From Chlorobiota bacterium (GTDB lineage: Bacteria > Bacteroidota > Bacteroidia > Bacteroidales > Prolixibacteraceae): a stretch of DNA of 52,857 nt. Where the stretch lies: the NCBI GenBank assembly GCA_013152355.1, contig JAADGO010000127.1, positions 1-52,857 on the forward strand, read 5' to 3'. The notes under the pieces are model-generated. The model ran no database searches and was not told the DNA's origin. It saw only the letters and a program-made list of their open reading frames with translations. The position numbers and the translations under genes were made by a program. Shown here piece by piece: positions 21,619 to 31,907 of this stretch; the first letter of the stretch is position 1, and every line of letters begins with the position of its first letter.

Positions 21619-22216
21619 TTATTGTGGTAAATTGTTTTTTAACTCACTAACTTTATCAATACGGCTTGCAAAGTAACTACTTTTTTCCGGGAATTTCAAA
21701 CTTAATTTTTCAAAAGCTTCAATTGCTTTATCGTATTTTTTTTGCTGAATGAGGATATTGGCCAATGTCTCGGTAATGATTTCATCATTTTCGGAAATAC
21801 TTTTCTCTGCAATATCGGTATTTGGTGTTACCTCTTCTCTGTTATGGTTTAACTTAATAGATGGTTGCAGGCGTATAAAAGAATCAATCAGGCTGTTTTT
21901 AATTTTTCCTGTGCCGGGTGCCTCCGGGCTGCTGTCATCAAGGCTGTAGTCCCGGGTGTCTGTTTCGTGGAATAATTCTTTTTTACTTTCAGGATAAAGG
22001 TAGCTGTGCAATTTTTTACGGTCGGCAATAAAAACAGCTGCTTTTTGCAATTCCGATTCAAATTCTTTATGCCCGACAACTTTCAGGTTTTTTAAATACA
22101 ACATCCATGCAGTTTGAAAAAAAGGGAATTCCATTGTCAGTGTTTTTAACCCCTCCAATGTTTCCATGCTCAAAAGCCCCGGGTCTAATATATCTGTATA
22201 AATCTTCGTTGTCCAT
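21619..22216 (-). pseudogene. Bacteroidota protein of the lptE-secG operon, 1-nt frameshift near 22185-22190
   Basis: ATG at 22216 reads MDNEDLYRYI in one frame; homologous-looking continuation DPGLLSMETLEGLKTLTMEFPFFQTAWMLYLKNL is in another. Removing one T from TATATTAGAC joins them. Confidence 0.7.
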
Positions 22217-22217
22217 T

Positions 22218-22743
22218 TTACCAGTCAGCAATAGTGGCATTAAATATATCTTCGGTTAGTTTCTCAATTATGATGTTTACCAACTCCTCTTCAACACTGT
22301 CCAATGATGCCGAAGTATCGTAGTCTTCATACCCGGAAAAAGACTTTTCGAAATCAAGGTCGTGGTTTTTATTGTTGATGTATTTAACATTGATTGTGAT
22401 TGTAAGCCTGTTCTGGGCAGCAAGGTCCTTTTTCTGAATTGCCGTAGGGCGGATTTCATAGTTTGAAATATACCCCGAGAACTCCAGGTCGCCGCCTTCA
22501 TTCACTTCATTGAGCGATGTTTGCCTGCGTAGCTTTTCTCTCAGCCCCTCCGTCAGGCTTTGGCTAAGGTCCGGGTAAATTAGTTTAGCTCGGTTTTGGG
22601 AAAAAGGCAACTGAAAATGTTTTTACATCGGCAGGAAGGTTTGCCCCTGTGAATGAGTAGGAAATTTTACATGATTGAAATCCTGAGAAAGTAATAAAAA
22701 CCACTAAAATGGTTAACAAATTATACCTGATGATCTTATCCAT
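22218..22743 (-). pseudogene. lptE: LPS assembly lipoprotein LptE-like, 1-nt frameshift near 22590-22600
   Basis: ATG at 22743: MDKIIRYNLLTILVVFITFSGFQSCKISYSFTGANLPADVKTFSVAFFPKPS*; second frame gives NRAKLIYPDLSQSLTEGLREKL.... One extra A in TTTTTCCCAAAACCG separates FFP and NRA. Confidence 0.8.
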
Positions 22744-23968
22744 TGATATTGTATTCTTTTATTTTCCTGTATAAAGTCCGCTCTGAGATCCCTAGCTCCT
22801 GGGCGGCATATTTCCTTTTTCCTTTGTGTTTTTCCAATGCTTTGGTAATCAATTCTATCTCTTTTTCCTCAAGTGAAAGCGATTCTTCAATAAATTCTTC
22901 CGTGTCTTGAATATTTTCTTTGTCCAGGTGTTCTATGTGAATAGGTTTTGCAGGTTTCTCCTCATGGACATAGCCCATGCTCTCGTCACGGTATAATCTT
23001 CTGATAATATGGGAATGGTCGTCAGCCAGGTGTTTATTGCTTTCATTTCCCATAAGGTCGAGTACCAGTTTTTTCAGGTCGTGCATATCTTTTTTCATAT
23101 CGAATAATACCTGGTACAGGATTTCTCTTTCGCTGCTGAATGCTTTTTTTTCGGGAGCCCTGAATATTGCAGGAAGGTTTCCTGCCCCTGATGCCGGCAG
23201 GTAGGGTTTTAATGTGTCGGCCGAGATATTCCTTTCACGTTCGATTATTGATATCTGCTCGGTAACATTTTTTAATTGCCTGACATTTCCGGGCCAGCTG
23301 TAATTTAAAATCAGTTTCCGGGCTCCTTCATCGAGTATTACAGGGGGCATCCTGTATTTCTCAGCAAAATCGCGGGCAAACTTCCTGAATAAAAGGAGTA
23401 TATCTTCTGCCCTTTCGCGGAGTGGTAAAACATGTATCGGGACAGTATTTAACCTGTAATACAGGTCTTCCCTGAATTTATTTTCTTCAATAGCTTTAGA
23501 GAGGTCAATATTAGTTGCTGCAATAATCCGAATATTCGATTTAATAACCTGGGACGACCCAACCTTAATAAATTCACCGGTTTCGAGTACCCTTAACAGC
23601 CGTACTTGCGTAGATAAGGGCAATTCACCAACTTCATCTAAAAATATTGTGCCTCCGTCAGCTTCCTGGAAATAGCCTTTCCGGGTGGAGTGGGCACCCG
23701 TAAATGCCCCTTTTTCGTGGCCAAACAATTCTGAATCGATCGTACCTTCAGGTATTGCCCCACAGTTAACTGCTATGTATTTCCCATGCTTGCGTGTCGA
23801 ATGTTGATGAATAATCTGTGGAAATATTTCTTTTCCGGTTCCACTTTCTCCACTTATTAAAACTGAAAGGTCAGTTGGGGCAACCTGTACTGCCACTTCA
23901 ATAGCCCGGATTAGCCCGGGCGAGTTGCCAATTATCCCAAACCTTTGTTTAATCCCCTGAATATCCAT
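22736..23968 (-). CDS. Sigma-54 interaction domain (AAA+) transcriptional regulator with Fis-type HTH
   Basis: GESGTGKE, GAFTGA, Walker B IFLDEVGEL, C-terminal RKYAAQELGISERTLYRKIKEY. Confidence 0.93.
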   Translation of the reverse strand: MDIQGIKQRFGIIGNSPGLIRAIEVAVQVAPTDLSVLISGESGTGKEIFPQIIHQHSTRKHGKYIAVNCGAIPEGTIDSELFGHEKGAFTGAHSTRKGYFQEADGGTIFLDEVGELPLSTQVRLLRVLETGEFIKVGSSQVIKSNIRIIAATNIDLSKAIEENKFREDLYYRLNTVPIHVLPLRERAEDILLLFRKFARDFAEKYRMPPVILDEGARKLILNYSWPGNVRQLKNVTEQISIIERERNISADTLKPYLPASGAGNLPAIFRAPEKKAFSSEREILYQVLFDMKKDMHDLKKLVLDLMGNESNKHLADDHSHIIRRLYRDESMGYVHEEKPAKPIHIEHLDKENIQDTEEFIEESLSLEEKEIELITKALEKHKGKRKYAAQELGISERTLYRKIKEYNING

Positions 23969-24087
23969 GTACTAACAATTATAATTATTTGCAAAGTTAT
24001 AATTTTTAGCGGTCATTGCCCCGTTATGAAAGGGAATTAACCTTTTTTTGATTTCTTGGCTTATCTTTGTTAAAAATATTCAATTCA

Positions 24088-24825
24088 ATGAAATTTATAG
24101 GAATCATACCTGCCCGTTATGCCTCTACCCGTTTCCCGGGTAAACCCCTGGCTGATATTAATGGCAAACCAATGATACAACTTGTTTATGAAAAAGCAAA
24201 AACTGCATTAAATAATATTTGGGTTGCAACAGACGATAAACGGATTTTTAATGCTGTTATAGGGTTTGGGGGTAAAGTAATACTGACTTCACCTGAACAC
24301 AAAAGCGGAACCGACAGGTGTGCCGAAGCTGCTGAGGTAGTGGCAAAGAATATTAATTTTGATGTGGTTGTTAATATTCAGGGCGATGAACCTTTTATTG
24401 ATCCGGGGCAAATAAAAAAGTTAATAAATAACTTTGATAAACACACCCAGATAGCAACTTTGATAAAACCCATTAATGTTGACGAAGATTTAACAAACCC
24501 CAATAAACCCAAAGTAGTTATTGGGCTGGATGGCAGTGCATTGTATTTCAGCCGCTCCCCGATACCTTATCTTAGAGATGCAGCACCCGGCAATTGGGTT
24601 GGGCAAGCAGGTTTTTGGAACCATGTGGGGATGTATGCCTACAAAGCCGGTGTTTTACAGGAAATTACAAAGTTGAAACCCGGCATCCTGGAGCAGGTGG
24701 AAGCATTGGAACAGCTAAGGTGGCTTGAAAACGGCTATAAGATTAAAACGGTACGTACCAATATTGATAGTTTTGGGATTGATACCCCTGAAGATTTGAA
24801 GGACGCATTGCAACGTTTTCAATAA
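24088..24825 (+). CDS. kdsB: 3-deoxy-manno-octulosonate cytidylyltransferase
   Basis: IIPARYASTRFPGKPLADINGKPMIQ; NIQGDEPFI; RSPIPYLRD. Confidence 0.96.
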   Translation: MKFIGIIPARYASTRFPGKPLADINGKPMIQLVYEKAKTALNNIWVATDDKRIFNAVIGFGGKVILTSPEHKSGTDRCAEAAEVVAKNINFDVVVNIQGDEPFIDPGQIKKLINNFDKHTQIATLIKPINVDEDLTNPNKPKVVIGLDGSALYFSRSPIPYLRDAAPGNWVGQAGFWNHVGMYAYKAGVLQEITKLKPGILEQVEALEQLRWLENGYKIKTVRTNIDSFGIDTPEDLKDALQRFQ

Positions 24826-24850
24826 AATAACTATCACTATCAAACAAAAA

Positions 24851-24882
24851 ATCCCGGCTGCTGATGCTAACCGGGATCCTTT
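24851..24882 (+). terminator. Probable terminator after kdsB
   Basis: ATCCCGG-ctgctgatgctaa-CCGGGAT followed by CCTTTTC. Confidence 0.5.
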
Positions 24883-25190
24883 TCTAATCTAACTAAACCA
24901 AATTTATGAAAAAAACTTCTTTATGTGTATAAAAACATCTTTTAATTGGTATGTTTTTAATGCTTTCAACTTTAAATGATACAAATATATTTAACAAATG
25001 TTGTGCCAAATGGCAATTATAGAAAGCCTCTTTACAAAAATAAATGGTAGTTTTTCGAGATTCCCTTTATAAGATGTTTTTCAGGGGCTTAAAAATCAAT
25101 ACGCAAATAATTCAAAAAATAAATACCTTTGCGGAAATTTCAGGGTTTCCCTGAAACGTTGAAATAAAATTTAAGGATAAAGGCAGGTAA

Positions 25191-26978
25191 ATGAATAAGA
25201 TCAGGAATTTTTGCATTATTGCTCATATCGACCATGGGAAAAGTACCCTGGCCGACCGGTTGCTCGAAATGACGAAAACTGTGGGAGAACGCGAAATGCA
25301 TGACCAGGTACTTGACGATATGGAGCTGGAAAAAGAACGGGGTATTACCATTAAAAGCCATGCAATCCAAATGGATTATCAATACAAAGGTGAATTATAT
25401 AAGTTAAACCTTATTGATACTCCGGGGCATGTTGACTTTTCGTATGAGGTTTCGCGGTCGATAGCTGCCTGTGAAGGTGCATTGTTAATAATTGATGCAA
25501 CACAGGGTATCCAGGCTCAGACTATCTCAAACCTTTATCTGGCAATTGAACACGACCTGGAGATTATTCCTGTCCTTAATAAAATGGACCTGCCCAATGC
25601 AATGCCGGAGGTTGTCGAAGACCAGATAGTCGACCTGATTGGGTGCGGCAAAGAAGATATTATTCAGGCAAGCGGGAAAACCGGGCTGGGTGTTGCCCAG
25701 ATACTGGAGCGGATCGTAGAACAGGTGCCTCCACCCAAAGGAGACCCGGAAGCTCCATTGCAGGCACTCATCTTCGATTCTGTATTTAATCCTTTTCGTG
25801 GGATTATTGCCTATATTAAAATTGTTAACGGCAAAATTAACAAAGGCGGGCTGGTTAAGTTTGTAGCCACAGAAAAACAATACTATGCCGATGAGATAGG
25901 TATTTTAAAACTGGCACTTAATCCCCGTGAAACATTGAGCACGGGCGATGTTGGATACATCATTTCAGGGATTAAAATAGCACGTGAGGTAAAAGTAGGT
26001 GATACAATTACTTATGTAAAAAACCCATGTGATAAAGCAATAGAAGGGTTTGAAGAGGTCAAGCCAATGGTATTTGCAGGTATTTACCCTATTGACCCCG
26101 ATGATTATGAAGACTTGCGGGCGGCTATGGACAAATTGCAGCTGAACGATGCATCTCTTACTTTTGAGCCGGAATCATCGGCAGCACTTGGGTTTGGCTT
26201 CCGTTGCGGCTTCCTGGGCCTGCTCCACATGGAGATTATCCAGGAGCGGCTCGAACGTGAATTCGACATGAATGTTATCACTACTGTACCCAATGTTTCT
26301 TACCGTGCCCATTTAACCTCCGGTTTGGTAGAGGAGGTGTACAATCCATCGGGGATGCCTGCATCCACTTTAATTGATATGATCGAGGAACCTTATATCA
26401 GGGCCAGTATTATTACTGCTTCTGAATATATCGGATCGGTGATGAACCTTTGCCTCGATAAGCGGGGAGCCCTGATCAGTCAGAATTACCTTACTGCTGA
26501 ACGTGCCGAATTGGTATTCAACATGCCGCTTGGTGAGATTGTGTTTGACTTTTACGATAAACTAAAAAGTATATCAAAAGGTTATGCATCGTTCGATTAC
26601 CACATGAGCGGCTATAAACCGGCAAAACTTGTCCGTTTAGATATTTTACTGAATGGCGAAATGGTGGATGCATTGTCGACATTAATCCATTTCGACAATG
26701 CCTATAATTTTGGGCGGCGTATGTGCGAAAAACTTAAAGAGCTGATACCGCGCCAGCAGTTCGATATTGCTATCCAGGCTGCAATCGGGGCAAAAATTAT
26801 TGCCCGCGAAACAGTTAAAGCAGTGAGGAAAGACGTAACCGCAAAATGCTATGGCGGCGATATTACCCGGAAACGGAAACTCCTGGAGAAACAGAAAAAG
26901 GGTAAGAAGCGCATGAAGCAGGTCGGTAATGTCGAGGTGCCACAAAAGGCTTTCCTCGCTGTATTGAAACTGGATTGA
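25191..26978 (+). CDS. lepA: Elongation factor 4
   Basis: [27 protein letters not shown]-terminal [24 protein letters not shown]. Confidence 0.98.
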   Translation: MNKIRNFCIIAHIDHGKSTLADRLLEMTKTVGEREMHDQVLDDMELEKERGITIKSHAIQMDYQYKGELYKLNLIDTPGHVDFSYEVSRSIAACEGALLIIDATQGIQAQTISNLYLAIEHDLEIIPVLNKMDLPNAMPEVVEDQIVDLIGCGKEDIIQASGKTGLGVAQILERIVEQVPPPKGDPEAPLQALIFDSVFNPFRGIIAYIKIVNGKINKGGLVKFVATEKQYYADEIGILKLALNPRETLSTGDVGYIISGIKIAREVKVGDTITYVKNPCDKAIEGFEEVKPMVFAGIYPIDPDDYEDLRAAMDKLQLNDASLTFEPESSAALGFGFRCGFLGLLHMEIIQERLEREFDMNVITTVPNVSYRAHLTSGLVEEVYNPSGMPASTLIDMIEEPYIRASIITASEYIGSVMNLCLDKRGALISQNYLTAERAELVFNMPLGEIVFDFYDKLKSISKGYASFDYHMSGYKPAKLVRLDILLNGEMVDALSTLIHFDNAYNFGRRMCEKLKELIPRQQFDIAIQAAIGAKIIARETVKAVRKDVTAKCYGGDITRKRKLLEKQKKGKKRMKQVGNVEVPQKAFLAVLKLD

Positions 26979-27014
26979 TAAAATGAAAACGGTAATAAGC
27001 AGCTTCTTGGCAAA

Positions 27015-27704
27015 TTATAAAATCAGTTTGTACCCTTTCCCGTGGACATTTATAATTTCCACCCCGGGCTCATCTTTTAAATGTTTTCGGAGTTTGGTGA
27101 TGTATACGTCCATACTCCGGGCATTGAAGTAATTGTCGTCAATCCATATAGATTTAAGTGCGAAATTCCTTTCCAGTATTTTATTGGCATTCTGGCAAAG
27201 TAATTTAAGCAGGTCCGACTCTTTTGTCGTTAACTTAACTACCTCCGTACCACCGGAAAGGGTTTGCTTCAGTGTGTCGAATGTGTATTTCCCCAGTTTA
27301 AACACCAGTTGGTTGTTCCCCTGTGTTTCCTGTGACGTACGCCGCAAAATAGCCTCAACCCTGAAAATTAACTCCTCCATACTAAACGGCTTGGTAATAT
27401 AGTCATCAGCCCCCAGCTTAAACCCTTCAATTACATCTTCCTTCAGGTTTTTCGCCGTTAAAAAAATAATAGGCATATCGGCATTGACCATGTGGATATC
27501 TTTTGCCAGTGAAAAACCATCTTTTTTTGGCATCATAATATCTAATATGCAAATATCATAATGGTTTTTCATAAAGCCTTTGTATGCGAGTTCTCCGTCA
27601 GGGTAGAGGTCTGCATCATACCCTTTTACGAAGAGGTACTCTTTTAGTAATAACCCTAAGTTTTCATCGTCTTCTGCAAGCAGTAATTTTACATTTCGTT
27701 CCAT
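27015..27704 (-). CDS. OmpR-family response regulator
   Basis: LLAEDDENLG...DICILDIMMPKKDG...LTAK; winged-helix C-terminus SMDVYITKLRKHL. Confidence 0.94.
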   Translation of the reverse strand: MERNVKLLLAEDDENLGLLLKEYLFVKGYDADLYPDGELAYKGFMKNHYDICILDIMMPKKDGFSLAKDIHMVNADMPIIFLTAKNLKEDVIEGFKLGADDYITKPFSMEELIFRVEAILRRTSQETQGNNQLVFKLGKYTFDTLKQTLSGGTEVVKLTTKESDLLKLLCQNANKILERNFALKSIWIDDNYFNARSMDVYITKLRKHLKDEPGVEIINVHGKGYKLIL

Positions 27705-27706
27705 GC

Positions 27707-29293
27707 TTATTTAATATTTAATGGAAAATATAAACTAAATGTTGTCCCTTTATTCAGTACGCTTTCAACTTTTATTTTACCGTTGTGGGTATCAATAATT
27801 TTTTTCACATAGCTTAACCCCAGCCCAAATCCTTTTACATTATGTATATTGCCCGTTGGCACACGGTAAAATCGTTCAAAAATCTGCCCCAGGTGTTCTT
27901 TTGGTATCCCAATGCCTTTATCCTTAATGCGTATTATTACAAATTCTTTTTTTGTTTCGGTCGATATTTCAATTTCCGGTATCCCCTTGCTGTATTTTAC
28001 AGCATTATCGAGCAAGTTATAAATAACATTTGTTATATGTACCTCATCGCCCTTAATTTCTGCTGGTTCTGCCTTTAAATCCGATTCTAAAGTGCCATCT
28101 TTACTTTTAACCCTAAGCCTGAAATTGTCAACCACACTGGCAGTCAGCATATTGAGGTTAAGCCTTTTAAGCCGGAGTTTCATGCGCCCCTCGTTGAATA
28201 CTGCCATTTGCAACACTTTCTCCACCTGGAAGCTTAATCGTTTACTCTCCTGGTTAATCACCTTGGATACATGTTCAATGGTTTTGGGCGTATTGGCCAC
28301 ACTCCCGTCTGCCAACATCTGGCTGGCAAGCGAAATAGTCGAGATGGGCGTTTTTAGTTCATGGGTCATATTATTAATAAAATCATTTTTTATCATCGAC
28401 AGCTTCTTCTGCCTCAAAATGATCAAAATGGTGTATATAAATATCCCTACCAGTAAAGCACTGAGGATGATCGTTGGGATTACCAGGATACCCGACTCAT
28501 TTAGCAGGAATCGCGACCTTTTTGGGAAATATGCATAAAGGTAATTAGGCTTTAAATTGTATACATCGCCTGTGAAAAGCACATCATGGTATTCAATATT
28601 CCGGTTACTGGGGCTGTAATCCTTACCCCCGATTATTAGTTTTTCTTTTCCCTGGGCGAAAGTTTTTACAGCAAATTTATAATCCAGGTGTATTCCTGAT
28701 TTAGCGAACTCTTCTTTTAATAGATTGTCAATATATGCCGAATCAACACGTTCCTCAATTGGCCTGTCCCTGAAAAATATTTTTTGTAATAAATCGACCT
28801 TCTCTTTTAGCCGCTGCTGCATTATTTGTTTTTGCCGCAGGTTATAATCATGATGCCTGTCAAAAGCTGAAGGGAAATCGCCAGGCCGGCCACGTGTGTT
28901 TTTCTCCAGTAATATGGTTGTATCTGAAAAGCTAAAAGTGAAACTGCCTCCGTAGTTACTACCTCTGTAATTACTAAACGACCGTTTGGAGTAACTGAAC
29001 TGAATGCTGATATCCTGTTGCCCCAATTGCCTCGGGAAATTATTGAAACTGGGGGCAGTAAAATTATTCAACCCTGCCATGGGCTGGTTAAATACCTCCT
29101 GTTCAAGGAGTTCCTCTGTTTCATGTATTTCAATCCGATGTATGGCCTCACGCAAAGCATTAGTTACCGTTTTATCGAATTGCTCCTCCTTGATATCCGA
29201 TGCCTTTTTAATGGAATTGAACTGTACAAATATTAATCCTCCCATTACCAAAGCCATCGTAATAATCAATGTCGTCAACATACTTCTGCTCAT
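27707..29293 (-). CDS. Sensor histidine kinase
   Basis: H-box NNMTHELKTPISTISLASQML; NLLDNAVKYSKG; GFGLGLSYVKKII; two TM segments. Confidence 0.94.
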   Translation of the reverse strand: MSRSMLTTLIITMALVMGGLIFVQFNSIKKASDIKEEQFDKTVTNALREAIHRIEIHETEELLEQEVFNQPMAGLNNFTAPSFNNFPRQLGQQDISIQFSYSKRSFSNYRGSNYGGSFTFSFSDTTILLEKNTRGRPGDFPSAFDRHHDYNLRQKQIMQQRLKEKVDLLQKIFFRDRPIEERVDSAYIDNLLKEEFAKSGIHLDYKFAVKTFAQGKEKLIIGGKDYSPSNRNIEYHDVLFTGDVYNLKPNYLYAYFPKRSRFLLNESGILVIPTIILSALLVGIFIYTILIILRQKKLSMIKNDFINNMTHELKTPISTISLASQMLADGSVANTPKTIEHVSKVINQESKRLSFQVEKVLQMAVFNEGRMKLRLKRLNLNMLTASVVDNFRLRVKSKDGTLESDLKAEPAEIKGDEVHITNVIYNLLDNAVKYSKGIPEIEISTETKKEFVIIRIKDKGIGIPKEHLGQIFERFYRVPTGNIHNVKGFGLGLSYVKKIIDTHNGKIKVESVLNKGTTFSLYFPLNIK

Positions 29294-29489
29294 GCCACAA
29301 AGATAATTTTAAAAACATCCTGATAATTAACCTCTTAACATTATTTAACAACCCTGCAGGAAAATAATCCTTGCCTGGCCGTTTTATTATTAAGATTCAG
29401 GAAGAAAGCAAAAAACCATAACAAATACGAATTTAATTAATTTACAGGAATTAACATTTAGGAGGGTATTTGAAATTTACCTTTTATTG

Positions 29490-29648
29490 AAGTTGTTTAA
29501 AGTTAAATTGAAAACCTGCGAGCAACATCTTGATTCCATTGGACTTCAGCTAATTTTCCTTCCATAGCTTTGGCTATGCAAGAAAAACTTTGCCACTGAA
29601 AATCAATATGTCACTCTCGAAAATCCACTTTAACTTTAAACAACTTCA
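29490..29648. mobile_element. MITE/foldback-like element with perfect 20-bp TIRs
   Basis: TGAAGTTGTTTAAAGTTAAA ... TTTAACTTTAAACAACTTCA; the two ~78-nt arms align as an imperfect palindrome with apex CATAGC-tttg-GCTATG. Confidence 0.75.
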
Positions 29649-30208
29649 TTTCCAAACAGCACCTCTTCTATAACCTTTGGGAAATGTTGGTATTCCAGTT
29701 GATGGACTTTCTTAGCAACATCTTCCGGTTTGTCTGATGGTGTTACGGCGCATTTTGCCTGAAAAATTATTGCACCTTCGTCATACCGGCTATTTACAAA
29801 GTGGATTGTTATGCCTGATTCTGTTTCTTTATTCTCAACAATTGCATTATGCACTTTCATACCATACATTCCCTTGCCTCCATATTTTGGCAACAGGGCC
29901 GGATGGATATTAATAATTGTAAAGTTCTCAATCAGGTTTTCAGGGATCAACCATAAAAATCCGGCCAGCACAATAAGATCAACTCCCCTTGATTTCAGCA
30001 GGGTAACCACCTCATCTGTATTCATTAAAGATTCACGCTCAAGAATAAAGGTGGGGATTCCAAGTTTCCTGGCTCTTTCAAGCACATAAGCATTTTTGTT
30101 GTTCGAGAAAAGCGAATCAATCTCCGCTTTGCCTTTATCTTTAAAATATTCTATTATATTTTGTGCATTAGTCCCTGACCCTGAGGCAAATATAGCTATC
30201 TTCTTCAT
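29636..30208 (-). CDS. purN: Phosphoribosylglycinamide formyltransferase
   Basis: IAIFASGSGTNAQNII; NIHPALLPKYGGKGMYG; stop codon lies inside the right TIR of the foldback element. Confidence 0.93.
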   Translation of the reverse strand: MKKIAIFASGSGTNAQNIIEYFKDKGKAEIDSLFSNNKNAYVLERARKLGIPTFILERESLMNTDEVVTLLKSRGVDLIVLAGFLWLIPENLIENFTIINIHPALLPKYGGKGMYGMKVHNAIVENKETESGITIHFVNSRYDEGAIIFQAKCAVTPSDKPEDVAKKVHQLEYQHFPKVIEEVLFGNEVV

Positions 30209-30396
30209 TCTTTATCTTTTTTTTAATGAAAAACTCGAATCTTCGATTAAAATATTCAAGTTTAATCAGTTGTAATGGCCTGTAAACAGGCTGTAAAAGT
30301 ATTTTTTATTTTTTTTCTTTGATTTATAAACGGTAAATTTATTACTTTGCACCGATTTTTTTAAATAACATTAAGTATTAACCAAAAATTAGAGTT

Positions 30397-30633
30397 ATGT
30401 CTGACATAGCAGCAAAAGTAAAAGCGATTATTGTTGATAAATTGGGTGTTGAAGAAAGTGAAGTTACTAACGAGGCTTCTTTTACCAATGACTTAGGAGC
30501 GGATTCACTGGACACAGTTGAGTTAATTATGGAGTTCGAAAAAGAGTTTGATCTTGCTATTCCTGACGACCAGGCAGAAAAGATATCCACTGTTGGAGAA
30601 GCGATCCAACACATTGAAACAAGTGTAAAATAA
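30397..30633 (+). CDS. acpP: Acyl carrier protein
   Basis: [27 protein letters not shown]. Confidence 0.97.
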   Translation: MSDIAAKVKAIIVDKLGVEESEVTNEASFTNDLGADSLDTVELIMEFEKEFDLAIPDDQAEKISTVGEAIQHIETSVK

Positions 30634-30656
30634 TTTAAATACAGAATTGTATATTT

Positions 30657-31898
30657 ATGGAATTAAAGCGGGTAGTTGTTACCGGACTTGGAACGATAAA
30701 TCCTTTAGGTAACTCAATTGACGAATTTTGGAGGAATCTGAAGGATGGAGTAAGCGGAGCAGCACCTATAACTAAATTTGATGCCTCAAAACACCGGACT
30801 CACTTTGCCTGTGAAGTAAATGGTTTTGATGCGGCCGATTTTATGGAACGCAAAGATGCCCGTAGGTACGATTTGTATACACAATACGCACTTGCTACTT
30901 CGCAACTGGCAATGAGTGATTCGGGACTTGACCTTGACAAAATTGACAGAGACAGGGTTGGTGTTATATGGGGGGCAGGTATAGGTGGGCTGCAAACATT
31001 CTTTGACGAGGCACGTGCCTACAAAGATGAAAATCCGCGGTTTACCCCTTTCTTTATTCCTAAAATGATTGCTAATATTGCCGGAGGTTTAATATCTATA
31101 CAGTATGGGTTCAGGGGGCCTAATTTCACCACTGTAAGTGCCTGCGCATCGGCCTCTCATGCATTGATCGAAGCTTTTAATCTGATCCGCCTGGGGAAAA
31201 CCAAAATTATGGTCTCCGGTGGCTCCGAAGCTGCTATAAATGAAGCAGGAATAGCCGGGTTTAATTCAATGAGGGCAATTTCAACACGGAACGATGACCC
31301 AAAAACAGCTTCGCGCCCTTTCGATAAAGGCAGGGACGGGTTTGTGATGGGTGAAGGTTCGGGTGCTCTTATTTTGGAAGAGTATGAAAATGCGGTCGAA
31401 AGAGGTGCTAAAATCTATGGTGAAATAATTGGCGGCGCTATGTCGGCAGACGCCTTCCACATGACCGCCCCCGACCCGGACGGAAAAGGTGCTACTCTGG
31501 TGATGAAATGGGCCATTGAGGACGCAGGGTTGAAGCCCGAAGATATTGATTACGTTAATGTACACGGTACATCCACTCCTCTTGGCGACATAGCAGAACC
31601 AAAAGCTATTATTAAGGTCTTTGGCGAGCACGTTTATAAGTTGAGCATTAGTGCTACAAAATCAATGACCGGACACTTACTGGGTGCTGCCGGTGCAGTT
31701 GAGAGTATCGCTTCTATCCTTGCCCTTAAAAATGGTATCATCCCTCCAACCATTAACCATTTTACTGATGACCCGGAAATTGATAATAATTTAGACTTTA
31801 CATTTAATAAAGCTAAAAAACGGGACATAAACATAGCATTAAGCAATACTTTTGGTTTTGGCGGGCACAATGCCACCATCGTTTTCAAGAAATTCTAG
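30657..31898 (+). CDS. fabF: Beta-ketoacyl-ACP synthase II
   Basis: VVVTGLGTINPLG; VSACASASHAL; VHGTSTPLGD; TKSMTGHLLGAAG. Confidence 0.97.
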   Translation: MELKRVVVTGLGTINPLGNSIDEFWRNLKDGVSGAAPITKFDASKHRTHFACEVNGFDAADFMERKDARRYDLYTQYALATSQLAMSDSGLDLDKIDRDRVGVIWGAGIGGLQTFFDEARAYKDENPRFTPFFIPKMIANIAGGLISIQYGFRGPNFTTVSACASASHALIEAFNLIRLGKTKIMVSGGSEAAINEAGIAGFNSMRAISTRNDDPKTASRPFDKGRDGFVMGEGSGALILEEYENAVERGAKIYGEIIGGAMSADAFHMTAPDPDGKGATLVMKWAIEDAGLKPEDIDYVNVHGTSTPLGDIAEPKAIIKVFGEHVYKLSISATKSMTGHLLGAAGAVESIASILALKNGIIPPTINHFTDDPEIDNNLDFTFNKAKKRDINIALSNTFGFGGHNATIVFKKF

Positions 31899-31907
31899 GA
31901 ATCTGCT

